This document shows, piece after piece, positions 51,903 through 63,648 of a DNA stretch of 64,000 nucleotides (positions are counted from its first letter, which is position 1; the number at the start of each line of letters is the position of its first letter). Source of the stretch: Pictodentalium vernedei (Eukaryota > Mollusca > Scaphopoda > Dentaliida > Dentaliidae); the NCBI GenBank assembly GCA_031216915.1, contig CM062296.1, forward strand, positions 450,740,287 through 450,804,286. The letters run 5' to 3'. The notes under the pieces were generated by a model. The model worked only from the letters and a program-made list of their open reading frames with translations. It did no database searches and had not been told where the DNA came from. The position numbers were made by a program, and so were the translations under genes.

Positions 51903-52315
51903 CCGGTGTGACAGGAATGGAAGTCCGTAGGAAAATTAGTCCCTCTGGACTATTATTCCGCGGAATTATAGTCCTAGGTCTAACATTTCTAGGAATAGTA
52001 GTCCGCCGGACTACTATTCCTAGAAATGTTAGACCTAGGACTATAATGCCGCGGAATAATAGTCCAGAGGGACTAACGTTCTAACGGACTTCCATTCCCT
52101 TTACACCGGCCGCGAAATGCCAACTTTCTGCTCAACCTCATAGTCCTAGGTCTAACATTTCTAGGAATAGTAGTCCGCCGGACTACTATTCCTAGAAATG
52201 TTAGACCTAGGACTATAATGCCGCGGAATAATAGTCCAGAGGGACTAACGTTCTTACGGACTTCCATTCCTTTTACACCGGCCGCGAAATGCCAACTTTC
52301 TGCTCAACCTCAAAG
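51903..52315. repeat. large palindrome with 172-bp tandem duplication
   Basis: A foldback with TIR CCGGTGTGACAGGAATGGAAGTCCGT and its complement is centred at about 52006 (TAGTCCGCCGGACTA). The half from ATAGTCCTAGGTCTAAC to ...CTCAACCTCA is then repeated exactly 172 bp downstream, with its own centre at about 52178. The two copies are almost identical, so the duplication is recent. Confidence 0.9.
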
Positions 52316-52740
52316 TCGCGACCAAAGTTTTTTTCTCGGTGGTTCGTGATAGAGGGATATCTCCTGATTCAGACAAGATTGACTGGACGTCTGAGAGCAT
52401 TGCGCAATTTGAGATATTCGGTGCTGAAATTCTCATATAATATTATAATCGACATCTACTAGAAAAAATCTAGAAGTTTTACTCATTTGGACACAAATGA
52501 TATTATTCAATGCATAAATAAGTGCATGTTCGCCAATAACTGTTATTTTGTTTTGAAAACAAGCATTTTATGGATAGCATTTATAAATTAATAAAGAGCG
52601 TTTATAAGAAAACGTCAAGGCCCAGCCGCAACACAGCTGGTTCTCGCGACTTAAAAATTCTGAAATGTCCGAGTCTATTAACTATCACGGACTGAAACGC
52701 TCGTCTATGCCTATTTCTCACGCAAAAAGATGCATCTTGT
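52316..52740. other. non-coding
   Basis: No gene is supported. Confidence 0.4.
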
Positions 52741-53935
52741 CGCTCCAAAATTCTTTGTCATTTAGCACAATCAGCCCAAAGGGCCAGAGAGACCGATTTT
52801 GCATTCTTCAGTGATGCTCCACAAAAGGAAAGTTGTCCCGAATTTAACGGGTATAACACTCGAATATCCCGTGAGTCTGGAATGTTCTCCGAATGTCGTA
52901 CTAGGGCCGCATATCTCCCATTGATCGATATGACACCAGCGGATCCAGACACTATTGCCACTGCCATGAAAAAGGTTCAATAGCTGACGTTGAATGCAGG
53001 ACACAGAGTTTTACAGAGCCCACAGCTGTTCAACAGCTGTATAAAATCGCTGTGCTGGCATTGTGGGTGGCTACGGACGACTTTCCATCTTTTATTTCCC
53101 GTCTAGGATGCATGCATTTGATTATGAGCTTCATTGGTACCGTTGGAAAGCTGATGGCTGAATCGGTTTGGCTGATGTGCTGCAATCAGTGTTTGGAGGG
53201 GTGGAAAAATTCTAGCTTGACAAAAATTTGCATTGAACACGAGAGCTATGCGTTTATTTGGCAGAACTTCTCCATAAATTATTCGAGAAAAAAAACTTTG
53301 ATTGCCTGGGTGATCTGTCCCCATTATTGGAATATTTAAGTGATGAAATTCGGACAACAAAAATGTGGGTGGATGCTTTTCTGCAGCCGGTTTCCTCATG
53401 GTGTTGTATGTTCGTGCTGAACGGGGAGGTGACTGATCCTTTCACCTTCATGTTGTGCGAAGTACATTGCCATAATTTTTGCATCCGGCCATTTGAATTA
53501 CGCGAGATGTGGCCTATACTACCTCCATCAAATGGAGAATCTTGGCCCCATTTCATGAGAGGCGAAAATGTCACGAGACCCATTTAGGGTCTTGTGAATG
53601 GGTTTTGTTTGGAGTGACATGTTCGTAGAGTCTACCTTTATGAGATATGACCACGGTAAGTCGGATATTAAAGGCATTACTCTCAAATCAGAAACCCTTA
53701 AGGTATGGACTCTAAGTGTGCATGCCTTTGGATCAATAGCTCATAGTATATCAGAGATACGCCAGGACAAGAACACAGATAGATCCCAAATTTTCCACAA
53801 AGAGGAGGGAGGGCAAATGGCGTCCGGCGCTGTTGACCGCAAAGGTCTCAGCTTCAAACTTGAGATGTGTATAGATCCTATGGATCCACCCCAACACCCT
53901 GAAACCATTGTCAATGTCAAACCGGAAAGGTAAGT
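52741..53935 (+). pseudogene. N-terminal and middle part of the same invertebrate multicopy protein family as 37676-38930
   Basis: Plus-strand pieces in order: EFNGYNTRISRESG and YLPLIDMTPADPDTI (about 52830-52970); SRLGCMHLIMSFIGTVGKLMAESV (about 53098); AELLHKLF; RTTKMWVDAFLQ and a hydrophobic middle (53258-53587). Then WSDMFVESTFMRYDHGKSDIKGITL (about 53605) and a HKEEGGQMASGAVDRKGL...IDPMDPPQHPETIVNVK stretch (53798-53930). This is the usual order upstream of the NPFT...GEDTDLL part seen at 38930-37676. At least four frame changes and stops make it a pseudogene. The family is abundant and uncharacterised in invertebrate genomes. Confidence 0.55.
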
Positions 53936-54639
53936 CCTGGGTCTATCAATTAACGTAGACAAGGTCCTAGAGTAACAGTCAGCACTGATGACCAAGTTCG
54001 AACAGAGCCTTCCTGGAGGATTCTGCGACTCTAATCCAATGCCGGTCCGAGCCATGACTGTGTTAAGAAAATCTGTAAGAATGGGATGGCAAAGTTTATG
54101 ATACGAAACTCATATACCCCAGAGTAATTGGACTACTATTAAGCTCTCAGAACTTCGATGTTAAGTGACATCTCTCTTACTTTTCTCTTTCGAATTGTCG
54201 ACACTGCCTACATCACTCCTTGACGAGACTGGTGACATGCTGATTTCTAAATTAAAGTCGGGTTTCAAAAATAAGACGATGGTTGTTTCGTTCAACAGAA
54301 TGGTTGGCAGGGGGCATTCAACAGAAATAAACAAGGTTAGCAGATACATCAGCTATGAATAGTACTGATGAATAGAATCACCAAACACCCAAAGCATCCC
54401 TTAAAAAGTATATAGGCTCGGATGCAACATCTGGTATGCGCCCAGAAAGTTGTATTAGCCGCACTCAAAAATAGCAATCCGCGAAATGACGATGTCAACT
54501 TAAACATGGATAGTTCAAATTGCTCAAGATTGCCAGACGTCCAGTAAACCTTTAAGTAGTCAGGAGAAGTTGTCCCCGTCCATTTTGGGGTGTTTAAATT
54601 TACATATGATCTTTCGGAATGCATTAGAAGGGCTCAATT
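53936..54639. other. non-coding
   Basis: May contain further decayed sequence of the preceding pseudogene, but I cannot align it to any motif. Confidence 0.35.
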
Positions 54640-55930
54640 GTGATTGCCAACATCTGTAATATGCAGTACATAACTACAGGTGGCACATATCGTGAACCTC
54701 CGATGCGTTTCAGTTTGAGTTTTAAAGTATCCAAGTTAATAATGCTATACTGTACTTGAGATATCATCATAACCATTTTTCACAATTTATGGCTCTGTCC
54801 ATTTTTTCAGCCATAGATTATACCATGCTTTAAAAAGTGGACGGCGCCAGAAAGTTTGAAAATGCCTGATGAAATGCACGTATGAATTGGAATACATTAG
54901 GAATTATAAATGCATTTTCCAGCTTTTAGGAAAAATGCACCCAGTGACCTTTGGGTGACCCCAGTGACTTTCACCCATATTTTGAATCTCCAGCGCATTT
55001 CGACTCATTTGGTGTTGGTCGCAGGCCTATCGGTCATAGCATATTTGAGATAACCATTGCCACTTTCAAAATGTTGAGCGGCGGCCACTGTTTTGAGCTT
55101 AAAAATACATGTTTAAACTTTGTGAATGCGTTAGGGATTATATAATGCAATTTCCAGCAATTCCGAAAAATGCACTCAACTTGAGATATGAGCTTGGCCC
55201 ACTTTCAAACTGTTTGGACATGCCCTCTTTCATAGGGTAAAAATATATGAATGAACTTCCAGAATGCATTACGGGGGCATAAAATGTGATTCCCAGCAAC
55301 TCTGAAAAATCCACTCAATGATCCCTGGAGGACCTCAGTGAGCTTGTCCAATAATTTGAACCTCCATTGAGCTCTTTTGCTCCGTCCACTTTTTAGAGTG
55401 ATAATATACACCCGCTCACTGTTTTGGAGTGCAGAAAAATTATGAATTTAGGGTATGCATTTGGGGGTCATAAAATGTGAGTTCTAATTTCGAAAAAATG
55501 CACCCAGTGACCCCTGGATGACCTTGATCCATATATTGAACTCCCATCGAATTTCAACTCATTTGGTGTTGATCCCAGGTCTATTCTTCATATTTATGTG
55601 TGAGATATGAGCGTGACCCACTTTCAGAAATGTTTGCCCAGTCCATTTTTGTGAGTGATGAAATATACACCGACATTTTGAGTGTAGAAATATATATATT
55701 AAGTTCGGGAATGCTTTAGGAGGGTCATAAAAAGCGATTTTCATCATTTCTGAAAAAAATGTACTGAATGACCCCTAGATGACACCAGTGATGATGGCCC
55801 ACTTATTGAACTTCTGTTGTGTTTCGACTAATTTGGTGTTGGTCCCAGGTCCATAGGCCATGCCATGTTTGAGATATGAGCGTGACCCACTTTCAAAACA
55901 CTCCTAGAGACATCCCCAAAGCCTGTGAGC
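54640..55930. repeat. degenerate tandem array
   Basis: Related blocks recur: GTGACC(T/C)(T/C)TGG(A/G)TGACC near 54945, 55318, 55508 and 55768; TTTGGTGTTGGTCCCAGGT-like near 55008, 55563 and 55830; GAGATATGAGC(G/T)TG(A/G)CCCAC near 55180, 55605 and 55872; TTTCCAGC.. TCTGAAAAA.TGCAC. Spacing is irregular (190-375 bp), giving about five diverged units with no coding frame. Confidence 0.7.
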
Positions 55931-55977
55931 CTTAAAAATAGCCGAGTTCTATTTACTGTCTGTCGGTATAATAAAAA

Positions 55978-56310
55978 GAGGAGCCTGGTGGCTCAGTGGT
56001 AGACTGATGGACTTCTATGCTTGAGGTCCCGAATTCGATCCCGTCCGGGACGACCCGCGTTGTGTCCATGGGCAAGGCACTTTAGCCCGGTTGCCTACAT
56101 GGGGTCACGATGACGCCGTGTACTAAGGCGTACTGCCCGTCGATGGTGCACATGTCTTCACACCGCTGTAACCCTGGTTGGGCGGAGCTTGGTCAGAGTT
56201 AGAATGTTGAGGAGCTGACAGTTGCTCGTCGATGCCCGGCGGTTCTCTCCGGCTTCCTCCACCCGTAAAACTGTTTCGGTCATGATTAGCCATTGTGCAT
56301 AAGTATGTGA
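55978..56310 (+). mobile_element. tRNA-derived SINE, copy 2
   Basis: The head is GGTGGCTCAGTGGTAGACTG with the B-box-like GAATTCGATCCC. The body is GTTGTGTCCATGGGCAAGGCAC, then TACTGCCCGTCGATGGTGCAC. The tail is CTTCCTCCACCCGTAAAACTGT and ends in (AATA)n at about 56315-56340. Confidence 0.75.
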
Positions 56311-56340
56311 CCTTAAATACCAATAAATAAATAAATATAG

Positions 56341-56754
56341 TATGTTAAAAAGCAGCAAGATAGGAAATTCATAGTCGAGTTATCGTACGGATAAGAAAGT
56401 GGGTAGAAGACAGCAGACCAGGAAAATTTGAAGAAGAGGGAGAACAATTCCAAAAAAGAAGAAAAAGAAGCTGTACATAAAACAATAGTCTGTGTCTTTC
56501 ACACAGACAAATAAAGTACTGTCTCTTAGAATCACAAAAGGGTCTCATATGGAGAATGTTCAAGAATCTTATAATACTTGTTTCGAAAGCGACTATTTAT
56601 TGGCCAATATATTATTCAATTTAGATTCTTAGATCCCGTGGAGATTGAATTACTGTAAATAACAACCCACGCAGTGGAGTCTCTTCTTGATTAATGACTA
56701 CTGTAATGTTTAAGCGACAAAAACACCACTTCGGTGAATGAACCGCCAGGAGAC
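56341..56754. other. non-coding
   Basis: No gene is supported. Confidence 0.4.
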
Positions 56755-56985
56755 AATACTCTAAAACTTTTACAATTGTATTTTCTACAATTGTATTTTC
56801 TACCTATTAATATAACTGCTTAAAATGAATCATTAGCATATTAAAAGATATGGCAATTTGCCAACTGGAAAATTGCCACATCTTTGAAAATGCCAATGGT
56901 TCACTTCAACCCATTTAAAGTCATAATTAGAAAATACAATTCCAGAAAATACAGTTTAAAAGTTTTATAGTATTGGCCCCTGGTT
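56755..56985. repeat. TATAAAAC-family MITE, copy 3 (both ends present)
   Basis: CAATACTCTAAAACTTTTACAATTGTATTTTCTAC at the left pairs with GAAAATACAGTTTAAAAGTTTTATAGTATTG at the right. The middle foldback GGCAATTTGCCAACTGGAAAATTGCC is shared with the 5.9-kb copy. Confidence 0.8.
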
Positions 56986-57285
56986 GAAACCACGTAGTCA
57001 AACAAAATTGACCTTGCTTGACATATTGATGCGTTTTCACAGATCACGAATCACTGGATTAGCAGAAACTCAGATCTGTTTATCAGTGCTAATTTACACT
57101 TACACCACTAGGAATACACAAGAAGATAGAGAATTTCATTCAGATGCCGACCGGACCTCGATTTGTAAGCAATTCTCTGTCAGCTGTTCTTTCCATAACA
57201 ATGTAGGTTCTTGTCTGCTGAATAAGAGATGGGAAAAATTATATCTTTGATGTTATTTTTGTTTGTTTTTCGTGAATTTCTTTAT

Positions 57286-57535
57286 TTAACCCTTTACTCA
57301 ACGAATCGCCCGCATCCGCCCGCGTAATATGCAAATTCAGCAACTGAAAAAATATTATATTTCTTAAAATTTCAACAAAACCATATCATGTGACCCCTCT
57401 TTGGAACGAGCTCGTCGAGCTCGTACCAAATAGGGGTCACATGATATGGTTTTGTTGAAATTTTTTGAAACAATTTAAAAAAATTATATTTAAAATAATA
57501 AATTTTGAAATCGTCTGCGTTGGGTAAAGGGTTAA
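57286..57535. mobile_element. palindromic piggyBac-like MITE, copy 4
   Basis: TTAA at both ends; CCCTTTACTCAACG and CGTTGGGTAAAGGG termini. The inner arms TCATGTGACCCCTC / AGGGGTCACATGA define a second subfamily, with AACAAAACCATATCATG. Confidence 0.9.
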
Positions 57536-57825
57536 AAATATCTTGTTTCGGGAATCTCATCTTTGTAAATATATCTCGATCCGATTGAGAAGAGACAGCC
57601 GTTGCGATCACAGTTCTGTAATATGATCTAGTGATTTCTAATCAGGCCAGTGCCGAGGAGATCTCCAAAAATATATTGAAGCGCGAACGAGATGAAACTA
57701 TCGCCGGACAGAAAGAAGAATCTCAATGTTTTCCGATACTGTGGGGCGAAACATAACATTTTCCGAGAGTGTTCCCGGGTCATGGACCGTCAGTACGAAC
57801 TTGAAACCTAACTCATTATACTTCT

Positions 57826-58074
57826 TTAACCCTTTACCCAACGCAGGCGATTTCAAAATTTATTATTTTAAATATCATTTTTTAATTTGTTTCAAAACAT
57901 TTCAACAAAATCATATCATGTGACCCCTCTTTGGAACGAGCTCGACGAGCTCGTTCCAAAGAGAGATCACATGATATGTTTTTGTTGAAACGTTAAGAAA
58001 TATAATATTTTTCCAGCTGTCGAATTTGCATATTACGCGGACGGATACGGGCGATTCGTTGGCTAAAGGGTTAA
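57826..58074. mobile_element. palindromic piggyBac-like MITE, copy 5
   Basis: TTAA at both ends; CCCTTTACCCAACGCAGG and CGTTGGCTAAAGGG. Second subfamily, in inverted overall polarity to copy 4 and only 290 bp away. Confidence 0.9.
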
Positions 58075-59541
58075 AAGAATGAAAAATGTAGTAAGCGTTC
58101 GTTTGTTATTGTTTTACAGAATTGCTTTCGTTTACCGAGAACTATAGGTAACAATGACGCAGAACCGGAACCGCAAAAAGAGCCAAGTACGGACGGTACC
58201 GGTAACAGTACTGGCACCTGTTGATGATCCTGTACTTTCCACGAAGTGAATAGCTTTGTTTCCGAAGAACAACCATCTTTGTTTTCCAAATGTATTGGAC
58301 ATGCACGTTACTTCGACAGCCAGTAACCATGGCTGGTTATTTTGTGGCGATAGTCAACGCGTAAGGCCGACTATCGCCACAATTTGGCTAGCACTCCCAA
58401 TCCAAGGTGCCAACCCCTCTCCCACACACCGCTGAAACTATGGGAAGTGAGTCCGTGCTGGTTTACTGTGGTAAACAAATACTGCTTTACTTATAAAATA
58501 GTGCCCGGTAACTAACGCCTGGAGTGGAAGTCCTCTAAAACGAGCAGCATAGGCATAGGTATAAACGATTCGCTAAGCCTGAGTGCATACCTATGTTGCG
58601 GTCATGATACAGCCATAAATACTGAAAGTGAGCTTGAACAGTAATAAATAAATAATCCATAGTGGCGATGTGTGTAGTGTGGGCCTGTATCAGCATGACT
58701 TGTATTCGGTTATCATTGCCAACTTGCCAACCCGAAATTATTTGAACACGCAACGGAAGAACAGATCGCGCTTCCTGTGGAAGTAGAGGCATTCGGTAGA
58801 GGTCGAATTTCTATGGAGCAACAGCACTGAAAGATTTATTCAACACAAATCAGAGAATTATCCGACCTGTGCATTTAAAAGAATATCAGTTTATTCTTGG
58901 AGTTTTATTCATTCAGCTGATGTGATGCCTTAATCTCGACATTCAACTTGAAAATCTTGCACGTTGCCATTGATTTTTGTGCTCCTTCTGTCAGGATCTC
59001 CATATCAATCTTTGACGCTGTACACTAACTGCTTTATGATGATTCTAACGGTTATAAAATGTTCTTGATTCCCCAAAGGGTGCTTGACTGTGTTTTTCGG
59101 TTGTATGTGTAGTCTGGCGTAATCGGCAATTGTCGACTGGGTGATTGAAACAAGTGCACTAAAAATTTGTATTACAGATTGGAATGCAAATATTTTCGCA
59201 TAACTTTTGAAAGTAACATAGCGTAGCATTCCGACATGATAGGTCTGTGACACTGACTTTTCATTTTTTTTCACAGAAAAAACACTCTAATTATGTACTA
59301 CACTTCCTTCAGACCGCATGCTTTATTTGATGTTCAAACAAACGTATTAGATCTGTGGCATGGAGGCGGATATGAGAACTGAACTATCATGTTTGCTCTC
59401 AGCATGTGTCCAACATGTCAATCTGGTTTGATCTCGTTAGTGCTGTATACGGTATATATCTGACCATCCAATAATGTGTGGTCTGCTCTACCTTTACACT
59501 GTGGGTTTATAGACATTCCTTGAAATTCTTAAAACGACCCT
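58075..59541. other. non-coding with one hairpin
   Basis: No gene is supported. A 14-bp-arm hairpin lies at 58342-58355 / 58369-58382 (TTGTGGCGATAGTC). Confidence 0.5.
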
Positions 59542-59790
59542 TTAACCCTTTACCCAACGCAGACGATACCAAAATTTATTATTATAATTATCATTTTTTT
59601 AAATTTTTCAAAAAATTTCAACAAAACCATATCATGTGACCCCTCGTTGAAACGAGCTCAACGAGCTCGTTCCAACGAGGGGTCACATGATATGGTTTTG
59701 TTGAAATTTTTTGAAAAATAATATTTTTTCAACTGCTGAATTTGGATATTACGCAGGCGGATGCGGGCGATTCGTTGGGTAAAGGGTTGA
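59542..59790. mobile_element. palindromic piggyBac-like MITE, copy 6
   Basis: TTAA then CCCTTTACCCAACGCAGACG at the left, and GATTCGTTGGGTAAAGGG with TTGA at the right. Second subfamily; very similar to copies 4 and 5. Confidence 0.9.
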
Positions 59791-60599
59791 AAATACCATC
59801 TATGGGGCCACAGGTGGGAGTGCCTGTTGAGGGGCTCGGGATGCACAGGCACCCTGGGACCCATGGCTACGCTACTGTTATGTAAAATGCGACATGGCCG
59901 CGTATCATTATAGCTACATTGTTAGGTTGGCAGCTGTTCTAATGACGATGCCTCGGTCCAGTGCTCCATTATGACAAATAATGACAATAAGTGTTCCATA
60001 AAATAAATAAGTAAATACACGGTTCTATCAAAATGCAATTTCTTCGTCTACACTAGAAACAGTATCAGTGCTGTGATTCACCTGTACACATTGGAATCTT
60101 CTGGGTCACATCAGTACCAAACATTTTCACAAAACACCAACCTTAGAAAACCACTGCTACATGTTGCAACTACAGCTTATCAGCAGAACATCCAGATCAC
60201 AGGAACCCAGGGTCATCTCGTGTCAGACAGTTTCGTGGCTGGAGGACAAGCCAGAAAATAAGCAGGCTGTCATCTGCAACATGGTGTCCCCAGAGGGTGA
60301 ATTTAGTGATGGTACCCTGCATAGCAGGGTAGCATCACCAAATTTACCCTCTATGAACCTCAGTCTGAATCAGGATCTCAAAACTAAACAGAAAGAGGTA
60401 CCCAGAGGATAAATGGGCCCACTGTATGAGATAGCATCATCAAATCCACCCTGTGGGGACCTCATTCTGCAAATGTCGGATTGCTTATTTTCAGGACTGG
60501 TGGAGGAAGCCGGTGTATTCAAAGAAAACCACCTAGCAGCGGCGAGCAACTGTCAGACTTCCCAACATACTAACTCAGCACAACATGGGTTAGCATTTG
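59791..60599. other. non-coding
   Basis: Open frames around 60073-60412 have no recognised motif. Two similar blocks, CCCCAGAGGGTGAATTTAGTGATGG...ACCCTCTATGAACCTCAG and ...AATCCACCCTGTGGGGACCTCATT, hint at a small internal duplication with short foldbacks (TACCCTGC / GCAGGGTA). Confidence 0.35.
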
Positions 60600-60795
60600 C
60601 AGAAGACACTTGTACCATCGACGTGCAGTACGCCTCAGTATACAGGACCACCGTTCCCCCACGTAGGAAAACGGGTTTATGTTCCTTGCCAAAGGACACA
60701 ACGCAGCTATACATTGTGGGAATCGGACCGTGGACCTTTCGGTTTGTAGTCCAATGCCGTAACCAATGGGTCGCGGCGATCCATTGGAACGTTAA
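60600..60795 (-). mobile_element. tRNA-derived SINE, copy 3
   Basis: The reverse complement has TACGGCATTGGACTACAAAC, a B-box-like GGTCCGATTCCC, the body GTTGTGTCCTTTGGCAAGGAAC and ACTGCACGTCGATGGTACA. It shares head and body with copies 1 and 2. Confidence 0.7.
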
Positions 60796-61393
60796 TCAAG
60801 ATATAATTACTGTACAAGGTATTTTGGGTGTCCAAAACATGGATCATAGCTTCCATGATATGCACTTAAACTATAACTGGTAGAATGCTGGTTTATCAGC
60901 TGTAGTTGGGGTACGTTTCGTTATGTTTACAATTTATTGGAGAGGATTTCCTGGCATTCTCCAGTAAATTGTGACAAAAAACTAACACATATTAAAGAAC
61001 ATTTCTTCTTGCTGCGAATGAAGAACATGATGAGAATGCAGACACATTATTGTGGTATCTACACTTTTTTCTTAAAGCCTAAATATGGGCTCTTAGCATT
61101 GAAATAGATAATGTAGCACTCGCTCAAAAGATTTATAGCTAGCTCACGTATTTCTATCACAACTAGGCGCGTAAGCATAGTGCACCTAAATACATTAGGG
61201 GGAAGGGGGGGGGGGGGCTAAAGCCCTAACAGTAACGACTACGCAGTGGGTAGATGCATTTTAAGATGAAGTTGAAGTTATTGAATGAACAATTCTTGAG
61301 GTGTCCGGACACTCTCTGGCATCAATTGCGGTTTGATGCTGTGAAAGGGTTGAGTGTTATCATGTAGGGATGTAAAATGCCAACCCCCCCCCC

Positions 61394-61424
<31 letters not shown>

Positions 61425-61879
61425 AGACCCAGTACGGACAGACACACACCCCGTGTTGGCTAAAAAACCCTTCCTAGAATTCGAGAAGAGGGAGATCATG
61501 AAGTTGCAGCATTGGATGTAATACCACATACCCGTGGTATTGTACCGAAGGAGAGGCGTTAATATAAATTGTATAGTTTGCTCGCCAATCCTTGTAAAAT
61601 CGGTAAGCTTAAAGTGTGTTATCTGTAGTTCTACGAAGCAGCATAGTTACGTCTATTGTACAAGTCTCTTGTGTAAAACTACGACTCGTCTCCAGTCTAC
61701 CTGTTTCAACCAAAGGATGAATCTAATAACTTCTACGACGCGCCCCAGACAAATCTGGGCTCTAAGTCCACAATCGACGGAAGAGACCCTTCATTATTGT
61801 AATTCTCCAGTATTATCAGCACAAAAGCGAATAGAGAATTTCGACGTAGTCGAGATCCAGTAGCGATCCGGACGATACT
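60796..61879. other. non-coding, hairpin and long C/AC tract
   Basis: No gene is supported. A hairpin lies at about 60925-60972 (ACAATTTATTGGAGAG / CTCCAGTAAATTGTG). A C-run of about 27 followed by (AC)n is at 61384-61425. A G-run is at about 61202-61217. Confidence 0.5.
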
Positions 61880-62640
61880 TTGTCCTCTTTTGTATTCACA
61901 GTACTGTATATCCCGTTAGGTGAGAATCCATACATGAACTTTGATATCGTCCACTAAGTGGAACAAGGTGCCACCTTGTTGCACTCAAGGTACGATATGA
62001 TGTGGAAACTCTGACATACCGTCTTGCAAAAGAAATGCGACACAGAGGTGTCAAGGCTCCGATTAACCGCATCTTCCTTCGGTGGAGTGGACAGAAGGAC
62101 TGAACGTCAGAGAGAATGGTCTAGAAGTATGTTTCTCGAGTAATTATCTGGGAGGAGGAGGTATTTAATGTCCATAGGCCAATCCTAGAAAAAAGTACAG
62201 GTCGTATGTTGCGGCGACGAAGTTCAGCCCACTCCCGTTGCAATCCAGAGGATACTCTGTCCGCTTTTGTAATCACAGTACTGTATATTCCGTTGGTGGG
62301 AATCCAGTCATGAACTTTGATATCATCCTCTGAGTGGAACAAGGTACCAACTGCAATGCTAAGGCATTTCAGATGCCACCTTGTTGTACTCAAGGTACGA
62401 TATGCTGTGCCAACTCTGAGCTACCATCTCACAAAAGACATGCGACACATAGGTGTCAAAGCTCCGATCAACCGCAGCTTCCTTCGGTGGAGTAGACAGA
62501 AAGACTGGACGTCAGAGAGAATGGTCTAGAAGTATGTTCCTCGAGTAATTATCTGGGAGGCGGAGGTCTCTAATGTCCCAAGGCCAAACCTAGAAAAAAG
62601 TGCAGGTCGTATGTTGCGGCGACGAAGATCAGCCCCCTCC
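61880..62640. repeat. tandem duplication, about 377-404 bp unit
   Basis: GTACTGTATA occurs at 61901 and 62278, and CTAGAAGTAT at 62121 and 62525. The two units align over their whole length at high identity. The second has an extra block of about 27 bp near 62350 (CTGCAATGCTAAGGCATTTC). Both contain AGTGCAGGTCGTATGTTGCGGCGACGA-like ends. Confidence 0.85.
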
Positions 62641-63581
62641 CATCGTAGGAGAGATGTTGCACGTTTGGCTAAAAACGAGTGAAATTCTACGAGGAGGTTG
62701 AGAATGACCGCCGGGCGAGAAACGAAGCTCTCAAAATCCCTTAGAAAGTTATTAGCCTCAAACCAGTTCAGTGCCAGGAGATGCGTTGATCTTCCAAGCT
62801 CTTATCCTCTTCCTCTCCCTTGACACTGAAATTAATTGGCCTATCCTCCAACTATAGACTTTTATTGTTCGAATTCATGCTGTTTGTTCCAATCGAATGG
62901 AATAATCAACTGGAAACCACTGTCTTCACAAAACCGAGACATTGCTGAGAGCAATTTTCCGAACATTGAAGTTCAAAGAAGTACACGCGAGAAGTTCCGG
63001 ACGGAGGAAACAAAAGTAACGTTACTCTTTTTCCGAGTATAAAAAGCAACCACAGAGCGAATAATTACGCGAAGGAATAATGAGATATAGGAAGGTTATA
63101 GTGTCGACTCAATCAGTATTACTCATTACTCTGTTAAGATTGCAGAACTATAGCCAAAAGCATTTCTGGTTTACAATAAACTGACACAAGGCGCTGCGAC
63201 GTTAATTACCCATGCAACTGATACCCACAAGTCAGTACTCTACGCCAAGAACTTATCAAAACACTATTGAACCGAACACTACAGGAAGGATACGGCTTTC
63301 TGTACAGAAGGATTATTGAGACTTTGTTATTGACGCCAAGTATGAGAAATCGATAGAAACCTTCAACTGGAATCAATAAGATTATCGCTCCGATGTTCAA
63401 TGAAATAATAACGAAGTACGGTTGGCTTCATGAAATTTAATGACGAGTATCGTTCGTTTGACCCTTCCAATCCCGTATCTCCTAATATGGATAAATTCCG
63501 TGGATCTCTATACAAGTGGATTGCTAGAGCGTCAAGTAATTACATATAGAAATGTGTCTCCACCGCCGTCAACTCAGGTCT
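62641..63581. other. non-coding
   Basis: No gene is supported. Confidence 0.4.
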
Positions 63582-63648
63582 GTTATATACGTCGCACTAC
63601 CCTGGCGTCGAATTCAATTCGACGCGACGGTAGTGCGACGTATATAAC
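63582..63648. repeat. 67-bp palindrome with EcoRI-type centre
   Basis: The outer arms GTTATATACGTCGCACTACC (63582-63601) and complement (63629-63648) enclose the inner arms GCGTCGAATTCAATTCGACGC (63605-63625). The pairing is almost complete. Confidence 0.85.

Noticed and set aside
60413..60883. 156-aa plus-strand open frame
   Set aside because: Most of it is the antisense of a SINE (60600-60795), so the open frame is fortuitous.
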